Part shown: positions 53,390-61,942 of the stretch, piece after piece | Layout: each line of letters starts with the position of its first letter | How positions within the stretch are numbered: position 1 is the first letter of the stretch | From: Rhodobacter sp. | GTDB taxonomy: Bacteria; Pseudomonadota; Alphaproteobacteria; Rhodobacterales; Rhodobacteraceae | DNA: 64,000 nt | NCBI GenBank assembly: GCA_016704435.1 | Contig: JADJAB010000009.1 | Location: 62,001-126,000, forward strand | Direction of reading: 5' to 3' | Notes under the pieces: model-generated | What the model was told of the DNA's origin: nothing | The model's input: the letters and a program-made list of their open reading frames with translations, nothing else | The model's database searches: none | Made by a program: the position numbers and the translations under genes

Positions 53390-54946
53390 ATGACTTTCAC
53401 GACCAATAGAAGATCACTGTTGCTTGGCGTCGGCGCGGTTGGCGCGGCGGCATCGCTTGGGCTTTGGGGCAGACCGGCCCTGGCGCAAAGCGCGCCGTCC
53501 AAGGGCGGCACCTGCCGCATCGCAATCGCCGATTTCAACTCGGCCGAGACGCTTGACCCGCAGGTCAACGAGTCGCGGTTCATGACGGTCCTGCAATATC
53601 AGCTGCGCAACAGCCTGGTCGAGCTTGGGCCGGGCGGCGTGCTGGTGCCGGAACTGGCGACCGAATGGAACGGCAACGACGATTCCACGATCTGGACCTT
53701 CAAGCTGCGCGAAGGCGTGGAGTTCCACAACGGCAAGACCCTGACCGCCGACGACGTGGTCTGGTCGCTGAACCTGCATCGCGGCGAGGCCTCGATCTCG
53801 ATGGTCAAGTCGCTGATGGAACAGGTGATCGACGTGAAGGCGACCGCGCCCCTTGAGGTGACGGTGACACTGGCAGGACCGAATGCCGGCTTCCCGGCGC
53901 TGATGTCGCTGTTCAACGTGCTGATCGTGCAGGCGGAAGACGCCAACCTCGACGCCGGCATCGGCACCGGCGGCTATGTGCTGGAGCATTACGAGCCCGG
54001 CGTCGGAAGCAAGGTGACCCGCCACCCGAACTACTGGAAAGAAGGCCGCGCCCATTTCGATGCAGTCGAACTGCTGGCAATCGCCGACGTGAACGCCCGC
54101 ACCACAGCACTTCAGACCGGTCAGATCGACGCGATGAACGCCGTCGATTCGACGACGGCCGACCTCCTTAAGGCGATGCCGAACATCTCGCTGCTGCAGA
54201 CGCAGGGCAAGGTGCACTACGCCTTCTCGATGAACTGCGCTGAGGCGCCGTTCACCGATCCCGATGTGCGCATGGCGATGAAACTGGCCATCGACCGGCA
54301 GGAGATGCTCGACAAGATCCTGAACGGCTACGGATCCATCGCCAACGATCAGCCGATCTCGTCGGCCTATCTCTATCACAACACCGAACTGGAACAGCAT
54401 GTCTACGACCCCGACAAGGCGCGGGCGCTGTTCAAGAAGGCGGGGATGGAGGGGGCCACCGTGCCGCTGCACGTTGCGGATTCTCCCTTCACCGGCGCCA
54501 CCAACATGGCCCAGCTTTATGCCGCGCAGGCCGAGAAGGCGGGGATCACCATCGAGGTCAAGCGCGAGCCGGAAGATGGCTACTGGTCGAACATCTGGGG
54601 CAAAAAGCCGATGTTCGCGACCCGGTGGTCGGGCCGTGCCACCGAAGACCTGATGCTGTCGCTGGCCTATTCGAAGGAAAGCATCGGCGACTGGAACGAG
54701 TCCAGCTGGGACAATGCGGCGTTCAACACCGCCCTGGTCGCCGCACGCGGCGAAAAGGACGAGGCCAAGCGCAAGGCGCTGTACTGGGAATGCCAGTCGC
54801 TGATCAGCACCGACGGCGGCATGGTCGCCCCGATCTGGGCCGATTTCCTGAACGCCACCTCCGACAAGGTGATGCATGACGAGATCGCCAACGACTGGGA
54901 TCTCGACGGTGGCCGCTGCTCGGAACGCTGGTGGTTCTCCGCCTGA
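53390..54946 (+). CDS. ABC transporter substrate-binding protein (SBP family 5, DppA-like)
   Basis: 518 residues. The N-terminus TNRRSLLLGVGAVGAAASLG has a twin-Arg look and ends 'ALAQSAP', so it is exported, possibly by Tat. Family 5 features: 'LDPQVNESRFMTVLQYQLRNSLVEL', 'WTFKLREGVEFHNGKTLTADDVVWSL' and 'PDVRMAMKLAIDRQEML'. ATG 53390 with GGGGAGGAAACG is an ideal start. It captures peptides or other polar amines in the periplasm for the DppBC-DF system. The ligand is unknown; context suggests the precursor of the catabolic pathway. Confidence 0.93.
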   Translation: MTFTTNRRSLLLGVGAVGAAASLGLWGRPALAQSAPSKGGTCRIAIADFNSAETLDPQVNESRFMTVLQYQLRNSLVELGPGGVLVPELATEWNGNDDSTIWTFKLREGVEFHNGKTLTADDVVWSLNLHRGEASISMVKSLMEQVIDVKATAPLEVTVTLAGPNAGFPALMSLFNVLIVQAEDANLDAGIGTGGYVLEHYEPGVGSKVTRHPNYWKEGRAHFDAVELLAIADVNARTTALQTGQIDAMNAVDSTTADLLKAMPNISLLQTQGKVHYAFSMNCAEAPFTDPDVRMAMKLAIDRQEMLDKILNGYGSIANDQPISSAYLYHNTELEQHVYDPDKARALFKKAGMEGATVPLHVADSPFTGATNMAQLYAAQAEKAGITIEVKREPEDGYWSNIWGKKPMFATRWSGRATEDLMLSLAYSKESIGDWNESSWDNAAFNTALVAARGEKDEAKRKALYWECQSLISTDGGMVAPIWADFLNATSDKVMHDEIANDWDLDGGRCSERWWFSA

Positions 54947-55001
54947 CCCGGAAAATACCCGGCGTGCGTGATTGCGCGCGCCGGGCCCGTCGCGAGGCGC
55001 C

Positions 55002-56391
55002 ATGAACGACCTGCCAACCCCTTCCCGCGTGGCCGCGGCCATCGAAGCGCTGGCCCGGCTTTTCGGGGATCGGCTGCTGACCTCGCGTCCCGCGCGCGAA
55101 CAGCACGGGTCCGGCGAAAGCTGGCTGCCCGCCACCATGCCCGATGCGGTGGTCATGGCGCAGACAACCGAAGAAGTGGCCGCGGTGCTGCGCATTTGCA
55201 GCCAGCATTCGGTGCCGGTCATTCCCTTCGGTGCCGGATCGTCGATCGAAGGTCAGATCCACGCGCCGCATGGTGGCATCAGCCTTGATCTTTCAGCGAT
55301 GAACCGCATCCTCTCGGTCGCCGCCGACGATATGGATTGCACCGTGCAATGCGGCGTGACCCGGCAGCAGCTGAACGAGGATCTGCGGGCGACCGGGCTG
55401 TTCTTCCCGGTCGATCTTGGCGCTTATGCGACGCTTGGCGGCATGGCCGCTACTCGGGCCTCGGGCACGACGACGGTGCGCTACGGCTCGATGCGCGAGC
55501 TGGTGCTGGGTCTGACGGTTGTGCTGCCAGACGGCCAGACGATCCGGACCGGCGGCCGCGCCCGGAAATCATCCGCCGGCTACGACCTTACCCATCTGTT
55601 CATCGGGTCCGAGGGCACGCTTGGCGTCATCACCGAACTGACGCTGCGGCTTTTCGGTCAGCCCGCCGCGCGGCAATCGCTGATGTGCAGCTTTCCCGAT
55701 CTGGAGGCGGCGACGCAGACGGTGGTTGCGGCCTTGCAATGCGGGCTGGGGCTGAACCGGATCGAACTGGCCGATGCGTTGCAGATGACGGCGATCAACC
55801 GCTATTCGAAGACCGACCTGCCGGAAAGCCCGACCCTGTGGGTCGAGGTCACCGGCTCCGACGTCGCGGTGCCGCACGACCTTGGGCTGTTCGAGGACCT
55901 TGCGCGCGACGGTGGCGCCATCCGGATCGAGCGGGCAGAAGATACCGATGCTGCGAACCGCATCTGGCGCATCCGCCATGACGCGCTTTCGCCGCCCGCG
56001 CGCTGAGGCCGGGGATCAGGGGATATCGACCGATGTCTGCGTTCCGGTCTCGCGCCTGCCAGAATGCATCCGCGAGATTCAGGCGGTGATCGCCGGAACC
56101 GGGATACAGGCGCCGCTGATCGGCCATGTCGGCGACGGCAACTTCCATCTTGTCTTGCTGTTCGATCCGGCCGATCCCGAAGAAACCGCCAAGGCAAAGC
56201 GGATCAACAGCACCCTCGTGGCGCTGGCCCAGTCAATGGGCGGAACCTGCACCGGCGAGCATGGCGTAGGACTTAGCAAGAAGGACTACATGGAAGCCGA
56301 GCATGGCCCGGCACTTGACCTGATGCGGCGGATCAAGCGCGCCATTGACCCGGACTGCATCATGAACCCAGGCAAGATATTCGATCTCTGA
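55002..56391 (+). pseudogene. GlcD/D-lactate dehydrogenase-like FAD-linked oxidase, two frame slips
   Basis: About 463 residues if joined. FAD-binding PCMH domain: 'VIPFGAGSSIEGQIHAPHGG', 'DLGAYATLGGMAATRASGTTTVRYGSM' and 'YDLTHLFIGSEGTLGVITELTLRL'. C-terminal domain: 'LIGHVGDGNFHLVLLFDP' with metal His residues, 'CTGEHGVGLSKKDYM', and 'DPDCIMNPGKIF'. Between 55988 and 56020 the expected HDAL-FAARALRPGDQGISTDVC needs two missing bases, one in a T run and one in a G run, the pattern of homopolymer miscalls. It oxidises a D-2-hydroxy acid. Situated in the catabolic operon after the binding protein. Confidence 0.88.
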
Positions 56392-56410
56392 CCCCGAAAG
56401 GCCCGCGACC

Positions 56411-57526
56411 ATGGACGGCATCGCTTCGACTGCCCCCCTTATCCGCGACGAAATCGCAGCATTGCCGGACTACAACGCCGGTCTGGCGCTGGACCGGTTC
56501 CGCGCGATCTACGGGCTGGAGTGCAGGGCCAAGCTCGACAGCAACGAAAACCCGCTTGGCCCGTCGCCGGATGCCATCGCTGCGATCCGCGAAGCGGCGG
56601 CCTCGGTCGCGCGCTACCCCGATGCGGCCAATATGGCGCTGCGCACCGCGATTGCCGAGGCGACCGGCACCACCGCCGAGACCGTCATCATCGGCAACGG
56701 CTCCGAAGACCTGATCGGCGCGATCTTCCGGGCCGTGCTCCGGCCTGGAGACCGGGTTGTCACGCTTTGTCCCAGTTTCGGCCTGCACGAATTCGGCGCG
56801 CTGGCCTGCGGGGCGATGGTGGAGAAAACCCCGTTCCGGGCCGATTGGTCATTTCCGCTTGATGAGTTGAAGAACGCACTATCCGTCCCGGCGCGCCTTC
56901 TGATCTTTTCCTCGCCCAGCAATCCTGCCGGCCCCGCCGTATCCGAAGTCGAATTCCGGGCGCTGCTGTCCGCAACCCCGGCCGAAACTCTTGTCGTCTT
57001 TGACGAGGCCTATCTGGAATATGTGGAAGATGCGGCCCGCTTCGACGCCCTGCGCGTGCTAGCGGATGCCGCACAGCCCTGGATCGTGCTGCGCACGTTC
57101 TCGAAGGCCTATGGCCTGGCCGGCGTCCGGGTCGGATACGGACTTGCCTCTGCCGCCGCATTGGTCCGGGCGATGATGAAGACGCGCAACCCCTTCGGCG
57201 TGAACGCACTTGCCGGAGTGGCGGCTCTGGCGGCTTTCGCGGATCGCGCGCACCTTCGCAAGGTGACCGATCTGGCCAGGTCCGAGCGGGTAAGGGTTGC
57301 CGCGGCCTTGGCGGCGAAGGGCTACAGCGTCGCCCCCAGCCAGACGAACTTCTTTTTCTTCGACACCGGCGGGCCGGCTGCTCATGTTGCCGAAGCCCTG
57401 CGGCACAAGGGAATCCTGATCAAGGCCTGGCAGGAAGATCCGTACTGCAACTGGGCGCGGGTCACGATGGGCAGCCAAGGGGAAAATGACGCATTCCTTG
57501 ACGCGCTGCCAGTGCGGGGGACCTGA
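56411..57526 (+). CDS. HisC-like PLP-dependent aminotransferase
   Basis: 371 residues, class I/II aminotransferase of the histidinol-phosphate aminotransferase branch: 'AKLDSNENPLGPSPDAIAAI', 'IIGNGSEDLIGAIFRAVLRPGD', 'VVFDEAYLEYVE', and the PLP Lys in 'LRTFSKAYGLAGVRVGYGLA'. No other his genes are near, so a catabolic role is more likely: transamination of an imidazole- or other heterocyclic amino acid to a 2-oxoacid for the decarboxylase at 46447. That link is inference. It starts 19 bases after the FAD oxidase gene and is convergent with the LysR gene. Confidence 0.87.
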   Translation: MDGIASTAPLIRDEIAALPDYNAGLALDRFRAIYGLECRAKLDSNENPLGPSPDAIAAIREAAASVARYPDAANMALRTAIAEATGTTAETVIIGNGSEDLIGAIFRAVLRPGDRVVTLCPSFGLHEFGALACGAMVEKTPFRADWSFPLDELKNALSVPARLLIFSSPSNPAGPAVSEVEFRALLSATPAETLVVFDEAYLEYVEDAARFDALRVLADAAQPWIVLRTFSKAYGLAGVRVGYGLASAAALVRAMMKTRNPFGVNALAGVAALAAFADRAHLRKVTDLARSERVRVAAALAAKGYSVAPSQTNFFFFDTGGPAAHVAEALRHKGILIKAWQEDPYCNWARVTMGSQGENDAFLDALPVRGT

Positions 57527-57568
57527 CTGCGCCGCCGCCTTGTCCCGGCGGCATCGGTTCTCGCGCTT

Positions 57569-58486
57569 TCAGATCGGCAGAAGCACCTGTTCCAGTGCCC
57601 TCTTCGAAACCTCGTACACCGATTCATAAGTGTGCGTGGTGATGGTTTCGGAACTGGCCAGCAGTCCGACGCAGAGGTTGGGGAAACTGCCGACGAGAGG
57701 CCTGATGGCGAACTCGGTCCCGTCCATCGCCACCGAATGGCGGGTCGGCATCGCCAGGATCGAATAGCCGAGGCCGTGCGACACCATTACCCGGACGACC
57801 TCGGGAGACGTCGTGCGATGCGAGATCTTCGGGCTGATCTTCGCCTTGTCGAACAGCGACATGTAGTATTCCCGGCTTTTCGGCAGGTCGAGGAAGATCA
57901 TCCGATCCTCGGCCAGTTCGGTCAGGTCGATGCGGTCCAGCCCTGCGAGACGGTGGTCGTTCGGCAGAATGCAATAAGGGGCGACTTCACCCAGGGGCGT
58001 GAAGACCAGGTCGCGGCCGATGCTCAGTTCGTAGGTGAAGGCCATCTGGATGATGCCCTCGCGCAATGAGTCGAGCATCTGTGCCTGGTGGCCTTCGGTG
58101 AAAGACAGCCGTGACTCCGGGTGCTTTTGCGAGAACGCGTTGGACAACAGCGGAATGATCACCGGAGCGAGAGTGACGAAACAGCCGGCGTGAACCACGC
58201 TGGAGATCGTCTTGCCCAGGCCCTGGGCCTGGCTTTCCAGCGCTTCTGCCTGTTCGAAGAACGACTTGGCCGCGGCAAAGAATTTCTTGCCATCCTCGGT
58301 CATCAGCAGGCCATGTGAATGGTGCCGGACGAACATCTGGATGTTGTATTGCTCTTCGAGTTGGCTGATGGCGGCGGAAATCGACGGCGCGGAAATGCTG
58401 ACGTCGAAAGCCGCCTGGTTCACGCTTCCGGCCCGCGCGGCGGCGAGAAAATAGCGTATCTGACGCAATGTGAAACGCGGTTCCAT
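57569..58486 (-). CDS. LysR-family transcriptional regulator
   Basis: 305 residues. Winged helix-turn-helix at residues 5-65 (LRQIRYFLAAARAGSVNQAA, 'VSISAPSISAAISQLEEQ'), then the effector-binding domain with 'HPESRLSFTEGHQAQMLDSLREGIIQMAF' and 'VRVMVSHGLGYSILAMP'. The only regulator in the catabolic island, on the opposite strand at its right end. It probably controls the island, perhaps through the shared elements at 28761 and 42551. The inducer is unknown. Confidence 0.94.
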   Translation of the reverse strand: MEPRFTLRQIRYFLAAARAGSVNQAAFDVSISAPSISAAISQLEEQYNIQMFVRHHSHGLLMTEDGKKFFAAAKSFFEQAEALESQAQGLGKTISSVVHAGCFVTLAPVIIPLLSNAFSQKHPESRLSFTEGHQAQMLDSLREGIIQMAFTYELSIGRDLVFTPLGEVAPYCILPNDHRLAGLDRIDLTELAEDRMIFLDLPKSREYYMSLFDKAKISPKISHRTTSPEVVRVMVSHGLGYSILAMPTRHSVAMDGTEFAIRPLVGSFPNLCVGLLASSETITTHTYESVYEVSKRALEQVLLPI

Positions 58487-58674
58487 TTCAGATATTCCTA
58501 CTCCCGGCGTTCAAGACGGACTACCCAGCCATACGCAGGTTGTTCACACGCGACAATGCTCGTTCACGCGGTTTGACGCGCCTTTGTTGGTGATGGCGCC
58601 GATGCCCCCTCCCGACGGCATCGGAATGCGCCGGGGTGATGCGTGCAAGGCCGTCACGGAAGGAGAAAGCATCC

Positions 58675-59000
58675 ATGTCCGAGGTTACCATCATCGCTAC
58701 GGACCTGGCAAAGCACGTCTTCCTGTTTCACGGCGCGCCAAGGACGGATCAGTCGACTTTGGCAAGGGACTTGCGCGGAGTCGGATGCTCGCGCACGTGG
58801 CACGGAAACTCGAATGCGTGGTCGCCATGGAGTCCTGCGCCACGGCGCACGGCTGGGGGCGCGAGTTTGAGACGCCGGGACACGACGTGCGGTTGATCCC
58901 CCTGGTCCGAGTGAAGCCGTTCGTCAAGAGCCAGGCGAACGATGTGGTCGTTGCCGAGGCGATTGTCGAGCTATTTGAACCGCACCGCCTCGATCGCGAT
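58675..59000 (+). pseudogene. IS110-family transposase remnant
   Basis: ATG 58675 with AAGGAGAAAGC upstream reads MSEVTIIATDLAKHVFLFHG, the N-terminus of IS110-type transposases with the first Asp of the DEDD site. The frame then shifts to VARKLECVVAMESCATAHGW, 'GREFETPGHDVRLIPLVRVKPFVKSQ' and 'NDVVVAEAIVE'. The C-terminal part is absent. It is a dead, truncated copy inserted between the catabolic island and the respiratory cluster. Confidence 0.8.
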
Positions 59001-59185
59001 CGGGTACTGCCCCTCGCGCCGGAAAGCCTCGTGCCGGCAGGCCAGAGGCCGACCATGCACCATCAATCAGATTGGACCGCTCGATGGGGGCACTTCACAA
59101 CTGACCCGAAGAAGGGCCATCGGATGCATTGCTATCACACTGGCGGCCGGAGCAGTTTCCAAGTCAAAGCTCAGGCGGGATCTCC

Positions 59186-59199
59186 TTGATTTAGATCAT
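59186..59199 (+). promoter_or_regulatory. FNR/DNR-type box
   Basis: TTGAT-TTAG-ATCAT differs from the FNR/Anr consensus TTGAT-N4-ATCAA only at the last base. It lies 220 bases upstream of the first respiratory gene, which fits oxygen- or NO-responsive control, although the distance is long. Confidence 0.6.
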
Positions 59200-59346
59200 G
59201 TCGGCGCAATAGTTTTCACTTATCATTCAACTGGTGGCACGGTGTTCTGGGTGCTTCGGCTTCTATCATGGCATGCGCTCTCTTGCCTTCCTGATGATAT
59301 ATATGCCGGATATCCCTTTCGCCGAACCGCAGATGGAGAATCTGTT

Positions 59347-59369
59347 CGCGCCTGAATCGCGCGTTTTTT
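59347..59369 (+). terminator. short hairpin with T6 run (attenuator-like)
   Basis: CGCGC-CTGAATC-GCGCG followed by TTTTTT. It lies between the FNR-like box and the first respiratory gene, so it could attenuate read-through or end upstream transcription. Confidence 0.45.
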
Positions 59370-59418
59370 GTTGCGTGAGACGTGGCGATGCGGCTTTGTC
59401 ACTCAAAGGGGATACCAG

Positions 59419-59595
59419 ATGGAAAAGACCGACACGACCGCGCCGGGCGCAACGCCGCCGATTGAGCAAGTCCCGGCCATGCAGCGCATTCTGGACAATC
59501 CGTTCCTGCTTCTATTCATCGGCGTCACCATGCCGACGGTGCTCTACATCATCTGGGGTGTGATGGAAGTCGCCTCCGTTCCGATCGCCAACTAA
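59419..59595 (+). CDS. 58-residue single-pass membrane protein of the heme-copper cluster
   Basis: MEKTDTTAPGATPPIEQVPA forms a short hydrophilic N-terminus; one transmembrane helix follows (NPFLLLFIGVTMPTVLYIIW) and a short tail. AAAGGGGA precedes ATG 59419. No named motif. Small one-helix subunits accompany several B-family heme-copper enzymes, so this is probably an accessory subunit. It lies 28 bases upstream of subunit II. Confidence 0.7.
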   Translation: MEKTDTTAPGATPPIEQVPAMQRILDNPFLLLFIGVTMPTVLYIIWGVMEVASVPIAN

Positions 59596-59622
59596 TCGCA
59601 AAGCAGCCTGAAAGGTCGCGCA

Positions 59623-60177
59623 ATGGCCATCAATCCTCCGAGTAACCGCCTCTGGTGGAAGGAACCTATCCACGGCATCGAACTGGCCTGGATCATCATC
59701 GCCTTCCTCTGGGGGGTGTTCATGTTCTTCTTCATGATCGCCTGGCACTTCATCGGCAATCAGAACCTGTCCTCCGAAACCTACCGCGTCAATCCCGACA
59801 AGTTCGTCGAACGGGTCGAGGAGTTCGCGACTGAATACCAGGTGCTGGACGAAACCGGCGCGCCCGTGGACATTGCCGGCACCCCACTGGTCCGCCCACC
59901 GGCGGGGGGCGATGTCTACATGTTGGGGCGGCTTTGGGAATGGTGGCCGGCGCTTGAACTGAAGAAGGGTCAGAGCTACCGGTTCCACCTGTCTTCCGCT
60001 GACTGGCAGCACGGCTTTTCGCTGCAGCCCGTCAACATCAATATCTCGGTGCATCCGGGCTATGAGCACATCTTGACGCTGACCCCGACCCAAACGGGCG
60101 ATTTCGGCGTCGTCTGCAACGAATTCTGCGGCATCGGCCATCACACGATGACCGGCATCATCCGCGTCGTCGAGTGA
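59623..60177 (+). CDS. heme-copper enzyme subunit II with CuA site
   Basis: 184 residues: one N-terminal membrane anchor (LAWIIIAFLWGVFMFFFMIA) and a periplasmic cupredoxin domain. The CuA ligand set is complete: His130 in 'ADWQHGFSLQP', and C165-x3-C169-x3-H173-x2-M176 in 'VVCNEFCGIGHHTM'. It accepts electrons from a c-type cytochrome or cupredoxin. Short subunit II proteins with one helix are typical of B-family (ba3-like) enzymes and of NorS. It is 17 bases from subunit I. Confidence 0.92.
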   Translation: MAINPPSNRLWWKEPIHGIELAWIIIAFLWGVFMFFFMIAWHFIGNQNLSSETYRVNPDKFVERVEEFATEYQVLDETGAPVDIAGTPLVRPPAGGDVYMLGRLWEWWPALELKKGQSYRFHLSSADWQHGFSLQPVNINISVHPGYEHILTLTPTQTGDFGVVCNEFCGIGHHTMTGIIRVVE

Positions 60178-60193
60178 GCAGGGGACCAGGGAC

Positions 60194-61924
60194 ATGACCA
60201 CCATCGATCAAGGAACAATCGGCTATGCCGGACCACAGGTCAGGTATCGCACCTGCCCGTTTACCGGCCGCCGCATCGAGCGCAGTGCCGAATTGCTGAT
60301 CCGCGCCAATGCCGTCGCGGCAGTCGTCTTTCTTGCGGTCGGCGGCTTTTTCGGCCTGTTGGTTGCGCTGACGCGCTGGCCGGCGGTGCAGTTGCTGCCG
60401 GCAGACTGGTTCTATCTGGTGCTGACCGGGCACGGCGCCAACGTGCTGCTGTTCTGGATCATCTTCTTCGAGATCGCGGTGCTCTATTTCGCTTCGGCGG
60501 TGATCCTGGGATCGCGCCTGGCGACGCCGCGATGGGCCTGGCTGGGTTTCGTGCTGATGATTGTCGGCGCGGTGATGGCCAACTACTCCGTGCTCAAGGG
60601 CGACTCGACGGTGATGTTCACCTCCTATCCGCCGATGATGGCCGAACACTGGTTCTACCTGTCGCTGATCGTCTTCGCGGTGGGGGCGCTGATCGGGGTC
60701 TTCGTGTTCTTCGGCACGCTTGTCGTGGCCAAGGACGAAAAGACCTATGACGGATCGGTGCCGCTGGTGACATTTGGCGCCATTACCGCCGCCATCATCG
60801 CCGTGTTCACGCTGGCGGCCGGCGCGATCATCCTGGTCCCGACCTGGCTGTGGTCGCTTGGCTTCATCTCGGGCATCGACACGCTGATGTACAAGCTGGT
60901 GTGGTGGGGCATGGGCCATTCCAGCCAGCAGATCAACGTCGCGGCCCATATCTCGATCTGGTATGCGATCGCGGCCATGGTCGTGGGCGCCAAGCCGCTT
61001 TCCGAAAAGGTCAGCCGCTTTGCCTTCCTGATGTACATCCTGTTCCTGCAACTCGCCTCGGCGCACCACATGCTGGCAGAGCCGGGGATGAGTTCGTCGT
61101 GGAAGATCATCAACACCAGCTACATGATGTATCTTGCCGTCATGGCCTCGATGATCCACGGCCTGACGGTGCCCGGCGCCATCGAGGCGGCGCAGCGCCG
61201 CAACGGCTATACCCGCGGCATGTTCGAATGGCTTACCAAGGCACCCTGGGGCAATCCGGCGTTTTCGGGGATGTTCATGAGCCTGGTGATGTTCGGCTTC
61301 CTCGGCGGGATCACCGGCGTGATCCTGGGCACCGAGCAACTCAACGTGCTGATGCACAACACCATCTATGTGCCGGGCCATTTCCACGGCACCGTGGTTG
61401 CAGGGACAACGCTGGCCTTCATGGCGATGACCTATATCGTGGTGCCGCTGATCTTCCAGCGCGACATTATCTGGCCGAGGCTGGCGAAATTGCAGCCCTA
61501 TCTCTTCGGTATCGGCGCAGGGGGGATTTCGCTCTTCATGATGGGCGCCGGCACGCTGGGGGTTCCGCGCCGGCACTGGGACATCGCGCTGACCGACGCG
61601 GGGCATCCGTTCGAATTCGCGCCAGGCGCCTATCTGATGATGGGTCTCAACGGCATGTCGGCGATCCTTGCGGCGACTGGCGGGCTGCTGTTCGTGGTGC
61701 TCATCGTAGCTTCGGTGCTGGCTGGGCCGAAGCTGGACGGACCGGGTGCCAAGCTTGCGTTCCCGCTGCATGACGGGGCCGCGCAGGCGGTGTCGGAATA
61801 TGGCAGCGAGCCGCACTTCAAGCTGCCCGGCACGGTCATGCTGGTCTCGATCTTCTTTTTCACCTTCGTGCTCTACTACTTCGTGAACTGGAAGTATCTC
61901 TCCGACCTCTGGCTGTTCAACTAA
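60194..61924 (+). CDS. B-family heme-copper subunit I lacking the active-site Tyr; probable sNOR/eNOR-like nitric oxide reductase
   Basis: 576 residues, 12 or more membrane helices. Histidine ligands are all present: H80 ('LTGHGANVLL') and H398 for the low-spin heme, H396 for the high-spin heme (VPGHFHGTV), H242, H291 and H292 (GMGHSSQQIN, 'ASAHHMLAEPG') for the second metal. Spacing agrees closely with Thermus ba3 oxidase (H72, H233, H282/283, H384/386). In O2 reductases the Tyr four residues after the helix-VI His cross-links to it; here that position is Gln246. Loss of this Tyr is a hallmark of NO reductases that evolved within the B family (sNOR, eNOR types). With CuA subunit II, SCO/SenC and an FNR-like box nearby, I favour NO reduction to N2O. 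An inactive or altered oxidase is the alternative. Confidence 0.85.
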   Translation: MTTIDQGTIGYAGPQVRYRTCPFTGRRIERSAELLIRANAVAAVVFLAVGGFFGLLVALTRWPAVQLLPADWFYLVLTGHGANVLLFWIIFFEIAVLYFASAVILGSRLATPRWAWLGFVLMIVGAVMANYSVLKGDSTVMFTSYPPMMAEHWFYLSLIVFAVGALIGVFVFFGTLVVAKDEKTYDGSVPLVTFGAITAAIIAVFTLAAGAIILVPTWLWSLGFISGIDTLMYKLVWWGMGHSSQQINVAAHISIWYAIAAMVVGAKPLSEKVSRFAFLMYILFLQLASAHHMLAEPGMSSSWKIINTSYMMYLAVMASMIHGLTVPGAIEAAQRRNGYTRGMFEWLTKAPWGNPAFSGMFMSLVMFGFLGGITGVILGTEQLNVLMHNTIYVPGHFHGTVVAGTTLAFMAMTYIVVPLIFQRDIIWPRLAKLQPYLFGIGAGGISLFMMGAGTLGVPRRHWDIALTDAGHPFEFAPGAYLMMGLNGMSAILAATGGLLFVVLIVASVLAGPKLDGPGAKLAFPLHDGAAQAVSEYGSEPHFKLPGTVMLVSIFFFTFVLYYFVNWKYLSDLWLFN

Positions 61925-61942
61925 GACGGGAAGGACAGAGCC

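Larger units (their letters stand above)
58487..59418. other. gene-poor stretch between LysR and the respiratory cluster
   Basis: About 930 bases. It holds the lysR promoter region on the minus side, a decayed IS110-type transposase (58675-~59000), an FNR-like box (59186-59199) and a small hairpin with T-run (59347-59369). Between 59000 and 59180 the frames are closed or unconvincing and I see no gene. Confidence 0.65.

Noticed and set aside
60194..61924. cbb3-type cytochrome c oxidase
   Set aside because: No CcoO/CcoP genes, a CuA subunit II is present, and the His spacing fits the B family rather than the C family.
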